From an uncultured Lachnospiraceae bacterium (GTDB taxonomy: Bacteria; Bacillota; Clostridia; Lachnospirales; Anaerotignaceae): a DNA stretch of 64,000 bases. The stretch is taken from NCBI GenBank assembly GCA_944381395.1, contig CALWKY010000014.1, positions 1 to 64,000 of the forward strand. Reading direction: 5' to 3'. Below the pieces are notes generated by a model that saw only the letters and a program-made list of their open reading frames with translations, was not told the DNA's origin and did no database searches. The translations under genes were made by a program, and so were the position numbers. Positions 34,726 through 46,285 of this stretch are shown here, piece by piece. The first letter of the stretch is position 1. Every line of letters starts with the position of its first letter.

Positions 34726-37158
34726 TTAAGATAGCTTACGGAATAAAAATCCATCTTTTTTGATACCAACAGAGATGCGTTTCATACCCTGAAATTCTCC
34801 TTGCAGATACGCTTCTGCCAAAGGATCTTCTATTTCATTTTGGATCTTACGCCGTAAAGGACGCGCACCGTAAGCCGGATCATAGCCTTCTTTTGCCAAT
34901 TTATCTAATGCCTTATCCGTAAATGTTAAGCGAATTCCCATATTTTCCTGAATACGCGCAGATAATTGTGCGCACAAAAGTTTAACAATAGCACGTATTT
35001 CTTCTTCGCTCAACGGATGGAATACCAGAATATCGTCAATACGGTTGATAAATTCCGGGCGGAAAATCCGCTTTACTTCATCCATAACATTCCGCTTCAT
35101 GGATGTATAAGCTTCCTCTGCCGTATCCTTTCCTACAAATCCCATCTTTTTCGGTGAAACAATATTCTTTGCACCGGCATTGGATGTCATAATGATAACT
35201 GTATTTTTAAAATCGACTTTTCTGCCTTTTCCATCTGTAATATGACCGTCATCCAACACCTGCAGCAGCACATTGAATACATCTGGCGAAGCTTTTTCAA
35301 TCTCATCAAACAAAATGACAGAATAAGGGTTTCTTCTTACCTTCTCACTTAATTGTCCGCCTTCCTCATAGCCCACGTATCCAGGAGGAGAACCTATCAT
35401 TCGAGAAACGCTGTACTTTTCCATATATTCTGACATATCAATACGAATCAATGCCTTTTCGTCACCAAATAAAGCTTCCGCCAATGCTTTCGAAAGTTCT
35501 GTTTTACCTACGCCAGTAGGTCCTAAGAACAAGAAGGAACCGATGGGACGGTTGGGATCTTTTAAACCAACACGACCTCTTCGGACAGCCTTTGCCACTT
35601 TCTCTACTGCTTCTTGCTGTCCAATAACTCGCTTGTGCAGGATTTCCTCCAATTTCATCAGCCTTTCACTCTCGGCTGTCTGCAGGCTTTGCACAGGAAT
35701 TCCAGTCCATCTTGCCACTGTCTGTGCCACTGTATCTTTCGTAACTACTGCGCGAATGGCTTGTTTTTCTTCCCATGCGGACTGCATTTTTTCCATTTTT
35801 TTGCGCAGAGACTGCTGATTTTTCTGAATCTTCAATGCCGCGGCAAAATCTTCCGCATGTACGGTACGTTCTTTTTCCCGCTCCAAAGCTGCCATTGTTT
35901 TTTCCAGATTTTTTAAATCCTTTGGTGTTTCATATGCATTCACCCGCAGCATGGATGCCGCTTCATCCAATACATCAATGGCCTTATCCGGCAAAAAACG
36001 GTCACTGATATATCTTGCAGAAAGGCGTACCGCCGCTTCCAATGCTTCATCCTCAATGATTACATGGTGATGCGCCTCATATTTTTCCCGCAGGCTTTCC
36101 AACATTTGGATTGCTGTTTTTTCATCCGGCTCCTCAATGGTAACTGGTTGAAATCTACGCTCAAAAGCAGGATCCTTCTCAATATATTTCCGATACTCCT
36201 CTAAGGTGGTTGCACCAATGAGCTGTAATTCTCCACGGGCAAGAAGAGGTTTCAAAATATTGGACGCGTCAATGGCGCCTTCTGCCGCACCCGCTCCAAT
36301 AATAGTATGAATTTCATCAATAAATAGAATGATATTTCCTGCGTTTCTTACTTCTTCCAGGACTTTTTTCATGCGTTCTTCAAATTCACCACGATATTTG
36401 CTTCCCGCAACCAAAGAAGATAAATCCAAAGAAAAGACACGTTTTCCTTTCAAATTTAACGGAATATCTTCGAATGCAATGCGCTTGGATAATCCTTCTA
36501 CTACTGCAGTTTTACCCACGCCAGGGTCTCCTACCAAGCAAGGATTATTTTTTGTTCTGCGGCTTAAAATCTGAATGATCCGCTCAATTTCCCGATCTCT
36601 TCCCACAATTGGATCAAATTGATCCTGCGCAGCCATTGCCGTATAGTCTCTGCCATATTGCATGAGTGTTTCCAAACCATTGGTGGGATTGGTTCTTTCT
36701 TCCAAAAAAGAGCCGCTTGTGGTTTCTTCCCCATCATTGGTCAGTTCCATCACAGCATCATAGAGCCGTTTCAGACTCACATCCATCATGAGTAATAACT
36801 GTACCGCAATTCCATCATTTTCTTGCAGTAATGCCAGTAAAAGATGTTCTGTACCAATCTTTGCGACATTAGCTGTTCTTGCCTGTTTTGCAGCATCTTC
36901 TAGTAAACGCTTTGCACCTGGTGTATATTCTGCCGGCTGTGTTTCTTTGGAAACAGTCACGATTTCATCCATTTTTTCCATGATCTGGTGGTAAGTAACG
37001 CCTTGTGTGCGTAATGCGTTTTCCGCAACAGAATCCCTCACCAGTGTCAAACCCAATAAAATATGTTCCGTACCAATTTGCATGCTGCCAAGCTTTTTCG
37101 CAGCTTCCTTAGCGCAAACCAATACGTTTTTCGCTTTTTCTGTATATTGATTTTCCAT
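34726..37158 (-). CDS. clpC: ATP-dependent Clp protease ATPase ClpC
   Basis: An 810-residue AAA+ unfoldase that feeds proteins to ClpP. It has an N-terminal Clp repeat domain ([18 protein letters not shown]...[10 protein letters not shown] and its repeat), D1 Walker A ([13 protein letters not shown]) and Walker B ([10 protein letters not shown]). The UVR-like coiled middle region is followed by D2 Walker A ([14 protein letters not shown]), Walker B ([10 protein letters not shown]) and the C-terminal D2-small domain. AAAGGAGGG sets the ATG at 37158. The usual ctsR-mcsA-mcsB genes are absent here and no CtsR heptads are visible upstream, so regulation differs from Bacillus. Confidence 0.94.
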   Translation of the reverse strand: MENQYTEKAKNVLVCAKEAAKKLGSMQIGTEHILLGLTLVRDSVAENALRTQGVTYHQIMEKMDEIVTVSKETQPAEYTPGAKRLLEDAAKQARTANVAKIGTEHLLLALLQENDGIAVQLLLMMDVSLKRLYDAVMELTNDGEETTSGSFLEERTNPTNGLETLMQYGRDYTAMAAQDQFDPIVGRDREIERIIQILSRRTKNNPCLVGDPGVGKTAVVEGLSKRIAFEDIPLNLKGKRVFSLDLSSLVAGSKYRGEFEERMKKVLEEVRNAGNIILFIDEIHTIIGAGAAEGAIDASNILKPLLARGELQLIGATTLEEYRKYIEKDPAFERRFQPVTIEEPDEKTAIQMLESLREKYEAHHHVIIEDEALEAAVRLSARYISDRFLPDKAIDVLDEAASMLRVNAYETPKDLKNLEKTMAALEREKERTVHAEDFAAALKIQKNQQSLRKKMEKMQSAWEEKQAIRAVVTKDTVAQTVARWTGIPVQSLQTAESERLMKLEEILHKRVIGQQEAVEKVAKAVRRGRVGLKDPNRPIGSFLFLGPTGVGKTELSKALAEALFGDEKALIRIDMSEYMEKYSVSRMIGSPPGYVGYEEGGQLSEKVRRNPYSVILFDEIEKASPDVFNVLLQVLDDGHITDGKGRKVDFKNTVIIMTSNAGAKNIVSPKKMGFVGKDTAEEAYTSMKRNVMDEVKRIFRPEFINRIDDILVFHPLSEEEIRAIVKLLCAQLSARIQENMGIRLTFTDKALDKLAKEGYDPAYGARPLRRKIQNEIEDPLAEAYLQGEFQGMKRISVGIKKDGFLFRKLS

Positions 37159-37209
37159 GTGAACCCTCCTTTCATTGTTAGCCACAAAGCCTTGTGATTG
37201 CCAACAATT

Positions 37210-37242
37210 GTCAGAAAATAAAAGAACATTTCTGTTCTTCTA
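37210..37242 (-). terminator. Hairpin with T-rich tail between rluA-type gene and clpC
   Basis: AAGAACA-GAAA-TGTTCTT is followed by TTATTTT on the minus strand. It is placed to end the upstream operon, but it also lies inside the clpC leader, downstream of the clpC promoter. Confidence 0.6.
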
Positions 37243-37261
37243 TTCTTTGAAAATCCATTTT

Positions 37262-37290
37262 ATTATAATACACCAGAAGAAAAAAAGCAA
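37262..37290 (-). promoter_or_regulatory. Sigma-A promoter of clpC
   Basis: On the minus strand: -35 TTGCTT, 17-bp spacer, -10 TATAAT. Confidence 0.7.
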
Positions 37291-37328
37291 TGCCTTGATG
37301 GATAATCGCCAAAAATATACCTGCCTTC

Positions 37329-37997
37329 TCAGTACTTCAACTGCTCTAACGGATAAGAAAACTGTAAAAACACCTCCGCATCCGGAAAAGCTGTCGCTAA
37401 GATGGTATTTCCATCTTCTTTCTGCCCTTTCATGGACAAACACCAAAGAGCTGGAAATGAAATACTTTTTTCTTTAGACCCATACTTCCTGTCTCCTATA
37501 ATGGGGCAGCCTGCGAAGGAAAGCTGCGCGCGAATTTGATGGTGACGCCCTGTCAATAGATGAATGAGCAGCAGCGATTTTTCATTTTCCTGCGCTAATG
37601 TTTCATATTGTAAAATTGCTTTCTTACCTCGCTTATCCTGTGGTGACACCACAACAGAAAGGTTGGTAGAATTATTTTTCTTCAAATAATCCACCAATTC
37701 CCCTTCCTTTTCCGGCATTTTACCATGGACAACCGCCAAATACGTTTTCAAAATTCTTCTTTCCTGCATTTCTTTGGAAAAATAAGCCTCTGCTTTTTTA
37801 TTCTTTGCAAGCAGTACAACGCCGCCTACCGGTCGATCCAGCCGATGAATCATTCCCAAAGCGCCGTATTTCTTTTCCAATCTTTGCAGTAAGTCTTGAT
37901 CCCCCGTTCTATCTGGTGCAATGGGAACACCCGCGGGCTTTACCACGGCCAGCAGGTCATGATCTTCATAAACTACTTTTATATTACACAATTCCAC
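37329..37997 (-). CDS. RluA-family RNA pseudouridine synthase
   Basis: A 222-residue single-domain pseudouridine synthase. The catalytic motif is HRLDRPVGGVVLLAKN (usual form HRLD-x-x-T-S-G), with the catalytic Asp present. LLTGRHHQIRAQLSFAGCPIIGDRKYG is the conserved second motif. There is no S4 domain. The target RNA cannot be told. It directly follows the GH13 gene. Confidence 0.9.
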   Translation of the reverse strand: MELCNIKVVYEDHDLLAVVKPAGVPIAPDRTGDQDLLQRLEKKYGALGMIHRLDRPVGGVVLLAKNKKAEAYFSKEMQERRILKTYLAVVHGKMPEKEGELVDYLKKNNSTNLSVVVSPQDKRGKKAILQYETLAQENEKSLLLIHLLTGRHHQIRAQLSFAGCPIIGDRKYGSKEKSISFPALWCLSMKGQKEDGNTILATAFPDAEVFLQFSYPLEQLKY

Positions 37998-40058
37998 TCA
38001 CCTGTTATCCTGATGCTCCAAAATATGCAGTACCATTCCACTATGCGGCGCTAAAGAAACAGCCACAAATCCATTTTCTCCATAAACCAGTTTTCTTGCG
38101 CCGCGAAATCCATTTGCATCTGTAGTAAAAATAATCTCAGCCAATACATCCTGTTCACATCCGCTTTTCCAAATGGGGATCGTAACCGTTTGTTGTACAT
38201 CACCGGTATAAAAAAGTACAATGAATGTTTCTTCTTCGTACACTCTGGCAAACGCAATCAAATTTTCTTCCCCTGTCAGAGGAATTAAAGTCCCCTGCTG
38301 TAAGGCAATGTGTTCTTTACGCATTCCTATAACGAACCGATGGAAGGAAATTAAATCCTGGTCTTCCTTTCCCCATGGATATGGTCTGCGGTTATCCGGA
38401 TCCGTCCATCCGCAAAGCCCCGCCTCGTCTCCGTAGTAAATCGCAGGCGAACCAATCCATGTCATTTGGAATAATACAGCCTGACGAAATACCGGTAAAG
38501 AAATTCCCTCTTCCGCTGCCTGGCTGCCCTCCGTGTGCAGTCTTCCTACCTTCCCATTGGTCCGTGTTAAAAAGCGGGAATGGTCATGATTAGATAATTG
38601 ATTCATAGCGCAAAGCTGTGCAGGATAAGGCATATTCGCCATAGCTTTTTTAATGTTTTGCCAAAAGGACGCACCATTTCCTTTCATGCTCTGTAATAAT
38701 TCCGTACTATGCTTATTCACGCCTGTAAAAAACGCACCTACCGGTTCCATAAATGCATCATAATTCATCACAGAATCCCATTCCTCGCCATTCAGCCAAG
38801 CCTGTGGAGATCCGTAATGTTCTGCTAAAATCAGAGCATCTCCCTTTGCTTGCCGAACTACTTCGTGGAATTTTTTCCAAAACACATGATTAAATGCTTC
38901 ACTTTTTCCCAGATCAGCCGCTACGTCTAAGCGCCACCCGTCTGCACAAAAAGGAGGACTCAGCCACTTTGCAGCTATTTTCATCATATATTCCTGTAAC
39001 GCTGGGCAGTCTTCATATGCCAATTTGGGATGGTTGTCGTAGCCCCACCAGCCTTCATATGTTTTTTCCCCTGTCCAATAAAAAAATGGACGATATGGGC
39101 TATTGGAATTCCAATAAGCGCCGTCAGACTTTCCATAAATTCCTTCCTTATCCAGCCACCAGTGAAATCCGCCGCAATGATTGAATACACCGTCTAAAAT
39201 CACACGGATCCCTTTTTCATGGGCTTTCTCTACTAGTTGCGCAAAAACCGCATCCGAAGCATCTAAATTTTCCTGATTACAGGTACGTGTCCTATATCCT
39301 TTTGCATAGATATTCTCTACTGGCTGAGTCAATACTGTAGGATCGTCTTGCACAATTTTTCCGTAATGGGGGTCTACATGGGAATAATCTTGTGTATCAT
39401 ACTTATGATTACTGGGTGACACGAAAATCGGATTTAAATAAAGGGCTTCTACACCTAATTTTTTCAAATCATCCAAATGCGCAATGATACCAGCAAGATC
39501 TCCGCCATAGAAGCGGCAAAAATCATCTGTCTGTATGGGACTGTTCCAGTCCTGCACACCTTCTGCCAGTCTGCCGCAGTAGGAATATTCTCCAGTGCGT
39601 ACATCATTCGTAGGATCTCCATTGCAATAACGGTCTGTAAAAATCTGATACATCACCGCGCCTTTTGCCCAATCTGGTACAAAGTATTCCGGAATGATTT
39701 GAAATAGCCCTGTTTGAGGCACTTCTTCCGTTAAGCCAGCACGATGATAATAAAAGGTACCTGTTCGTGTTTGTATTTCCATATAATAAGAAATCGTTTC
39801 TTGCACACAAGAAAATGTATAAGAAAAATAATAAAACAATTCTTCCCTTTTGATCTCTGTCATAAAAAAAGCACTTGTTCCAAAACAGATTTTAACAGAA
39901 TATACATCCATCGAAGGTACCCGCATAGTAACCGTTACATTTTCCTGTTTATGACAAAATACCGGTGTACGAAAAGCAGCGCTTTCATCACTCAAAAAAG
40001 CCTCTTTCCACCGTTCTTTCCCATGATCTAATTGATAAAAAGCATATTTGCTCATCAT
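37998..40058 (-). CDS. Cytosolic GH13 alpha-glucanase (neopullulanase/cyclomaltodextrinase type)
   Basis: A 686-residue alpha-amylase family enzyme. The N-terminal ~120 residues look like a CBM34-type beta domain. The barrel motifs are DGVFNHCG, DGWRLDVAADLG (nucleophile Asp), LILAEHYG (acid/base Glu) and QLSNHDHSRF (transition-state Asp). There is no signal peptide, so the substrate is imported maltodextrin or cyclodextrin. GAGGAG precedes the start. It follows the acyltransferase gene by one base. Confidence 0.9.
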   Translation of the reverse strand: MMSKYAFYQLDHGKERWKEAFLSDESAAFRTPVFCHKQENVTVTMRVPSMDVYSVKICFGTSAFFMTEIKREELFYYFSYTFSCVQETISYYMEIQTRTGTFYYHRAGLTEEVPQTGLFQIIPEYFVPDWAKGAVMYQIFTDRYCNGDPTNDVRTGEYSYCGRLAEGVQDWNSPIQTDDFCRFYGGDLAGIIAHLDDLKKLGVEALYLNPIFVSPSNHKYDTQDYSHVDPHYGKIVQDDPTVLTQPVENIYAKGYRTRTCNQENLDASDAVFAQLVEKAHEKGIRVILDGVFNHCGGFHWWLDKEGIYGKSDGAYWNSNSPYRPFFYWTGEKTYEGWWGYDNHPKLAYEDCPALQEYMMKIAAKWLSPPFCADGWRLDVAADLGKSEAFNHVFWKKFHEVVRQAKGDALILAEHYGSPQAWLNGEEWDSVMNYDAFMEPVGAFFTGVNKHSTELLQSMKGNGASFWQNIKKAMANMPYPAQLCAMNQLSNHDHSRFLTRTNGKVGRLHTEGSQAAEEGISLPVFRQAVLFQMTWIGSPAIYYGDEAGLCGWTDPDNRRPYPWGKEDQDLISFHRFVIGMRKEHIALQQGTLIPLTGEENLIAFARVYEEETFIVLFYTGDVQQTVTIPIWKSGCEQDVLAEIIFTTDANGFRGARKLVYGENGFVAVSLAPHSGMVLHILEHQDNR

Positions 40059-40059
40059 A

Positions 40060-41121
40060 TCATATCACTCCTCGAAGAACTTTTTGTGTGAGAAACTGCT
40101 CCAATTTCGCAAAAATGAATGCAGGAATCAAACACAGCAATATGACCCATATTACCACAAGGAACGGAATTTGGGGAAGAAAAGCAATCCATTGCGTTTC
40201 CTCTCGTAATAGCGGCGTAAAAAAGACCGCATGTAAAAACCAAATCTGCATGCTATACCTTCCCAAAAGACGAAAGATCTTCGTAAAAATACCTTTTGTC
40301 CGTACAAATATCCGTGTAATCCCATATATAAAGATAGGCGCATAAAACATCTCCAAATTCCAGACACCAATTTGCGGATATTCTTTTTTCAGCAAATAAA
40401 TAACCACGCACAGCAGAAAGCCGCCAAACATTCCCAACCGTTTCCAAAATTTTTCCCACCAGAGAGGAAATCCATACATGCCAATCCAAATTCCACTGAC
40501 TACGCAAGGGAAATACCGTAAACAGTTGTCCGCCGCGTCTAAAAAATGTTGAGGCCATCCTAAATGAGGCACATAACGGCGTAATATTCCACATAGTAAA
40601 ACAGGCAGTAAAAAACGAAGCCATTTTCCGCCTCTCATCAACAGTTTACGCACCAAAGGCAAAAGTGTCATCGTAAACAAATAAAAATAGACATACCAAC
40701 CAAAATAGATAATATTGTTTTCTCCATATCCCCATATATTCTGCCACCATTTTCCTTCTAACCCATTTTGATTTCCTACCAGATAAATCAGCGGTAAAAA
40801 TAAGAAAAATAACTCCATCCAGTAAGCAAAATAAAGGCGTATAATTTTTTTACACGCATAAGAATAGGAAAAATCGTGTTTTACTTCATATAAATATCCA
40901 GTAAGGCAGGCAAAAATAGCCACACAAAGCTTTGTAGGAACACAGATCCACTCTGCTAATGTTTGACCCAAAAAGGTGCCTGTATAAGAAATACCCCCAA
41001 CATACCACTGGGGAAATCCAAAGCAATGATGTGTAACCATCAAAAGGATAGCCACACCTTTTATTACTTCAGTCATTTCTCTCGTCATGGATTGGGGGAA
41101 TGTTTTCATTCGCATCTTCAC
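40060..41121 (-). CDS. Acyltransferase family 3 membrane protein
   Basis: A 353-residue membrane protein with about ten helices. The start TEVIKGVAILLMVTHHCFGFP holds the family's conserved His (H-H here). Such OafA-like enzymes O-acetylate surface glycans. Loop W/Y-rich segments and a C-terminal Lys/Arg are typical. It lies one base before the GH13 gene, but a shared pathway is not evident. Confidence 0.8.
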   Translation of the reverse strand: MKMRMKTFPQSMTREMTEVIKGVAILLMVTHHCFGFPQWYVGGISYTGTFLGQTLAEWICVPTKLCVAIFACLTGYLYEVKHDFSYSYACKKIIRLYFAYWMELFFLFLPLIYLVGNQNGLEGKWWQNIWGYGENNIIYFGWYVYFYLFTMTLLPLVRKLLMRGGKWLRFLLPVLLCGILRRYVPHLGWPQHFLDAADNCLRYFPCVVSGIWIGMYGFPLWWEKFWKRLGMFGGFLLCVVIYLLKKEYPQIGVWNLEMFYAPIFIYGITRIFVRTKGIFTKIFRLLGRYSMQIWFLHAVFFTPLLREETQWIAFLPQIPFLVVIWVILLCLIPAFIFAKLEQFLTQKVLRGVI

Positions 41122-41208
41122 TACCTACTTCAAACTATAAAAAAGACAGTTTCTGTGGAAAAATGATACCACAAATTCCATCTTACTTTCAAGACTTATC
41201 CATAGAAA

Positions 41209-41244
41209 AGGAAAAAAGACTACCTGCCGATGATAGTCTTTTTT
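41209..41244. terminator. Bidirectional-looking hairpin terminator
   Basis: AAAAAAGACTA / TAGTCTTTTTT around an 11-base loop. It can end the leftward BofC-like gene about 140 bases past its stop. Confidence 0.75.
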
Positions 41245-41380
41245 CACATAAGAGAAGGTATACTCTTGGGAATAGAACGCCGCTCTAATCCCTTGTGAAA
41301 CTATTGGGGAGTTTTCACATTGTCATTATAGCACGTGGGACAAATTTTGTCTACCTGTTTTTGGCAGCCTGTTATTTCCT

Positions 41381-41917
41381 TTATCCGACAAGATCTGCTA
41401 AAATTTTTGCCAAGTTCTCTTCTCCTTCTATTTTAAGTCCTTCTTTCAGCTGCTGGACTTCGGTCTCCGGTAAAGCCGCCAGTGGAATATCCGTCTGCTC
41501 CTTTAAACGAATGTTCATATCCCGGTCCTCATAAAAAACTGCCACAAATCCGTCTCTTTCACCCAAAAGATAATGCTCTGTGCTTTTTCCATCTATTTCA
41601 CAGCGCAAAACCACTTGCTCCGGAGAAAAATAAACCACTTGCCATCCTACAAATAAATCTGTAAGTTCCTGCAGCGTCAATCCTTGTAAATAGTCCTGTG
41701 CCGGTTCTTTCTGCTCTTTTACAACAGCATCTTGTTTATAAAAATATTCGTAAACCATTTCTGTTTCCGGTCCTATGGTTTTTACGGAAGTTACAAGCTG
41801 ACCTTCTTCTTGTTTCATCTCTTCTGCCTGTTGTGCCAAATCTCTTTTTTCATAAAAATATCCTACCCCAAAACAAAGTAAAAATATCAACAGAGAAAAC
41901 AGAATCATCTTTTTCAT
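41381..41917 (-). CDS. Membrane-anchored protein with BofC-like C-terminal domain
   Basis: A 178-residue protein. An N-terminal transmembrane segment (MILFSLLIFLLCFGVGYFY) anchors it. The C-terminal half, with LTLQELTDLFVGWQVVYFSPEQVVLRCEID and HYLLGERDGFVAVFYEDRD...TDIPLAALPETEVQQLKEGLKI, resembles the BofC C-terminal domain of forespore signalling proteins. The ATG at 41917, with GAGGTGG upstream, is chosen over 41953. A sporulation role is plausible but not shown. Confidence 0.6.
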   Translation of the reverse strand: MKKMILFSLLIFLLCFGVGYFYEKRDLAQQAEEMKQEEGQLVTSVKTIGPETEMVYEYFYKQDAVVKEQKEPAQDYLQGLTLQELTDLFVGWQVVYFSPEQVVLRCEIDGKSTEHYLLGERDGFVAVFYEDRDMNIRLKEQTDIPLAALPETEVQQLKEGLKIEGEENLAKILADLVG

Positions 41918-42355
41918 AAACCCACCTCTAAAAAAAGGATGCCCTGTTTTCATGGATTTATACGGAAATTATGGATTTTCCTATGAAAAAATATCATTCG
42001 TAGGACACAAAGGTTTGCAAATACATATAAAAAATATAGTTCCATGAAAATTTTATACATTTCTAAAAAATTGTATCAATCAACAAAATTTTATTACAGA
42101 ACCATAAAAACTCATATCATACGGCAATTGTTTATTCTTTTACTGTAAAAACCCTCTTGCATTCTTTAAAGGTATGCTTCCTGCCAAGATGTTTGCCTTC
42201 TCCGACACTTAGGTGCCTTATAAAAAGGTGCTTCCAAAAAAAATCTCCTCTTTCGTTCTGCCTTTAGGTGCAATTATCAATATACTCTTTTCTATACGCT
42301 CTATACCTCAAATAAACAGCTTCCCGAAAACAAACTTAATCGTATCAAAACAATA
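41918..42355. other. 440-bp intergenic region with an AGGTGC-rich conserved-looking block
   Basis: No gene is visible. The block at about 42165-42280 has higher complexity than its surroundings and contains AGGTGC three times and small hairpins (for example GGCAC/GTGTC on the minus strand). It may be a structured RNA or an interspersed repeat. The rest is AT-rich. Confidence 0.4.
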
Positions 42356-42357
42356 AT

Positions 42358-42416
42358 AAAAAACCGACCTATCAAAAATCACCTCTTTCAGATGGCTTTT
42401 AAAGGTCGGTTTATTT
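42358..42416 (-). terminator. Terminator of groESL
   Basis: AAACCGACC / GGTCGGTTT stem with a long loop, followed by TTTTTATTATT on the minus strand. Confidence 0.8.
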
Positions 42417-42449
42417 ATAGATTCCTGTTTCGGTTATCTATTTATTAAA

Positions 42450-44096
<1,647 letters not shown>

Positions 44097-44114
44097 CTAA
44101 ATGTCAATTACAAA

Positions 44115-44408
44115 TTAGTCTTCCACAATTGCCAAAATATCGTTCTGGCGTAAAATCAGATAGGTTTCACCTTCGAATTTCAGCTCGGTTACAGCATATC
44201 TGGAATAAACCACATGATCGCCAACCTTAACCAGCATCTTTACATTTTCTTCGCAGTCGCTTACCTTTCCACCAGGACCAACTGCAACAACAGTTCCTTC
44301 CATCGGCTTTTCTTGCGCCTGAGATGTAAGAATCAACCCAGACTTCGTTGTTTCCCGTGCTTCCATTTGCTTCAAAATAACTCTATCACCCAAAGGTACT
44401 AATTTCAT
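44115..44408 (-). CDS. groES: Co-chaperonin GroES
   Basis: A 97-residue co-chaperonin with MKLVPLGDRVILKQ, the mobile loop (ETTKSGLILTSQAQEKPMEGTVVAVGPG) and the C-terminal LILRQNDILAIVED. AAAGGAGGAAG sets the ATG at 44408. A CIRCE operator lies directly upstream. Confidence 0.97.
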   Translation of the reverse strand: MKLVPLGDRVILKQMEARETTKSGLILTSQAQEKPMEGTVVAVGPGGKVSDCEENVKMLVKVGDHVVYSRYAVTELKFEGETYLILRQNDILAIVED

Positions 44409-44449
44409 GATTTCTTCCTCCTTTAATTGCTTACCAGCATTTGTATTTG

Positions 44450-44476
44450 TTAGCACTCATTTTTGTTGAGTGCTAA
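44450..44476. promoter_or_regulatory. CIRCE operator (HrcA binding site)
   Basis: TTAGCACTC-N9-GAGTGCTAA is a perfect match to CIRCE. It lies between the groESL promoter and the ribosome site, as expected for HrcA repression. Confidence 0.98.
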
Positions 44477-44487
44477 ACTCTTTTATT

Positions 44488-44515
44488 ATCATATCACCTT
44501 ATGGAAAAAAATCAA
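44488..44515 (-). promoter_or_regulatory. Sigma-A promoter of groESL
   Basis: On the minus strand: -35 TTGATT, 16-bp spacer, extended -10 TGATATGAT. Confidence 0.8.
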
Positions 44516-44519
44516 GTAG

Positions 44520-44778
44520 TCCAGACAAAAAAATTTGATTTTTTTTCATTCTCTTCTTACAAAATAAAACAGCAACTCATTATTTTCCTTTTTTGAACCA
44601 TTTGGAAATGCAATACAATATCTGGTAAACCTTCACATCATAAAATAATTATCCTCCATTTACAAAAATAGTACTCCGCAGCAAATATTTTCTTCTTGCA
44701 ATCAGGTGGATTTTTTACTGTCACATATTACTCACTACAAGAAATATCATTACAAAAATACATTACTTTTGATAGAAA
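44520..44778. other. AT-rich spacer without recognisable features
   Basis: About 260 bases between the groESL promoter and the alr terminator; no ORF with a ribosome site and no notable inverted repeat. Confidence 0.5.
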
Positions 44779-44812
44779 AAAAGATCCCAAAAGATCACTT
44801 TTGGGATCTAAC
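44778..44812 (-). terminator. Terminator of alr
   Basis: AGATCCCAAAAG / CTTTTGGGATCT is a perfect 12-bp stem followed by seven Ts on the minus strand. Confidence 0.92.
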
Positions 44813-44830
44813 TAATATCTATGCGAATGA

Positions 44831-46036
44831 TTAGATTTCAGGATAATCGAAACGCTTCAATACATAGTCTACTACACCAACGATTTCGCCATTTCTGGTG
44901 TAAACACGAGGTACACGCTTACCTACTACGTTGTTTACTTCGTGTGCAATGGTACCGATGGTAGCACCAACCTCATCAGCAGTAATTTCATTATTGCCCT
45001 GCTTACCGATGATTACTACTTCATCGCCTTCCTTTACACCGTCGATGCCAGTAACATCGATAATGCACTGATCCATGCAGATACGTCCGCAAACGGGAGC
45101 AAACTGACCATTTACCAGCATACGACCCTTATTGGACAGATTTCTGAAGTAACCATCTGTATAGCCTACAGGAACAACTGCAACAGTCATATCCTTTTCA
45201 GCAGTAAAGGTTCTGCCGTAGGACAGCTGTGCGCCAGCCTTAATATGTCTTACCAAACCGATAATGGTCTTAAACTTCAGCAAAGGCTTCAGTTCAATGT
45301 GAGATCTGCAAGGATCGGAAGGATAAATACCGTTGGTAATAACACCAGCACGTACCATATCCAGATGGAATTCAGGATACATAATAATTGCCGCACTGTT
45401 TGCACAATGGCGTACCCCTACATCCATGCCTGCTGCCTGCAGTTCATCGCACATTTTCTTGAAACGAGCAAACTGTCTTCTTGTGAATGCATCGTTATCT
45501 TCATCATATGTATCAGATACTGCAAAGTGTGTGAAAATACCAGTTACTTTCAGGTTAGGCATTTTGCTTACTTCCAAAATCTGAGCCTTAGAGGTCTCAA
45601 ATTCATTTTCATCCGCGGTAAAGCCAATACGAGTCATACCACTGTTAACAGCAATATTTACTTCCAATACAGCGCCGATCTTTGCAGCTTCCGCCTGCAG
45701 ATGCTGTGCGTGTTCGAATCCAACTATGGTCTGTGTAATATTATATTTTACCAGTTCGGGAACCAACTGAGGTGCAGTAAAGCCCAAAATCAGCATGGTA
45801 TTTTTCAAACCTTCGTTACGCAAGTTAATTGCTTCAGAAAGGCTTGCTACTGCCAGCCATTTTGCACCCATTTTATCATACATTTTTGCAGCAACAACAT
45901 CGCCGTTACCATAGCTATCGCCTTTTACGACGCCACAGATCATAGCACCATTTGCTGTTGCCTTTTTGATACTGTTGATGTTGAATTCCAGATCATTCAG
46001 CTCAATCTCAGCCCATGTTCTTTTAATGAAATCCAT
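44831..46036 (-). CDS. alr: Alanine racemase
   Basis: A 401-residue PLP enzyme that makes D-alanine for peptidoglycan. The PLP lysine is Lys38 in VVKGDSYGNGD (the usual form is VVKADAYGHG, so the flanks differ). The second-half motifs SYGRTFTA, GYTDGYFR and GRICMDQCIIDVT hold the catalytic Tyr. The ATG at 46036 follows ACAGGAGGG; 66 upstream in-frame codons are non-genic. The altered Lys motif leaves room for a broader amino-acid racemase, but alanine is most likely. Confidence 0.92.
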   Translation of the reverse strand: MDFIKRTWAEIELNDLEFNINSIKKATANGAMICGVVKGDSYGNGDVVAAKMYDKMGAKWLAVASLSEAINLRNEGLKNTMLILGFTAPQLVPELVKYNITQTIVGFEHAQHLQAEAAKIGAVLEVNIAVNSGMTRIGFTADENEFETSKAQILEVSKMPNLKVTGIFTHFAVSDTYDEDNDAFTRRQFARFKKMCDELQAAGMDVGVRHCANSAAIIMYPEFHLDMVRAGVITNGIYPSDPCRSHIELKPLLKFKTIIGLVRHIKAGAQLSYGRTFTAEKDMTVAVVPVGYTDGYFRNLSNKGRMLVNGQFAPVCGRICMDQCIIDVTGIDGVKEGDEVVIIGKQGNNEITADEVGATIGTIAHEVNNVVGKRVPRVYTRNGEIVGVVDYVLKRFDYPEI

Positions 46037-46106
46037 TTCTTTTCCCTCCTGTGGAATAGTTTGTACCATATGAAAAATATCTTTGGCAAATCTTTTACCG
46101 GTTTTC

Positions 46107-46135
46107 AGTATAGCACAGCCACTTTCATTCTGCAA
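46107..46135 (-). promoter_or_regulatory. Sigma-A promoter of alr
   Basis: On the minus strand: -35 TTGCAG, 17-bp spacer, extended -10 TGCTATACT. Confidence 0.75.
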
Positions 46136-46195
46136 CAGCCAAACAGAGGCTTTCATTGAAATTTTATGAAAATAAATCCTATATTTTAATGCTTC

Positions 46196-46282
46196 ATAAA
46201 AAAATAGTGCCCATTCATCCTTTGTACTTTTCATCTATTCTTACAAGAACAAAATGTACTTTAATGAATGGAGCACTTTTTT
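46196..46282 (-). terminator. Long-armed terminator of the MacB-type operon
   Basis: AGTGCTCCATTCAT and ATGAATGGGCACT pair across a 46-base loop that itself contains GTAC/GTAC pairing. On the minus strand the structure ends in TATTTTTTTAT. Confidence 0.7.
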
Positions 46283-46285
46283 ATT

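Noticed and set aside
37175-37200. CACAA-AGCC-TTGTG inverted repeat near clpC as a CtsR or CIRCE operator
   Set aside because: It matches neither consensus and is too short to be significant alone.
42160-42285. Glycine, c-di-GMP-I or M-box riboswitch
   Set aside because: Short matches such as GGCAAAC occur, but the conserved cores and pairings do not, and no suitable gene follows on the minus strand.
44942-46159. 405-codon plus-strand frame opposite alr
   Set aside because: Antisense shadow of alr with no ribosome site and no recognisable protein pattern.
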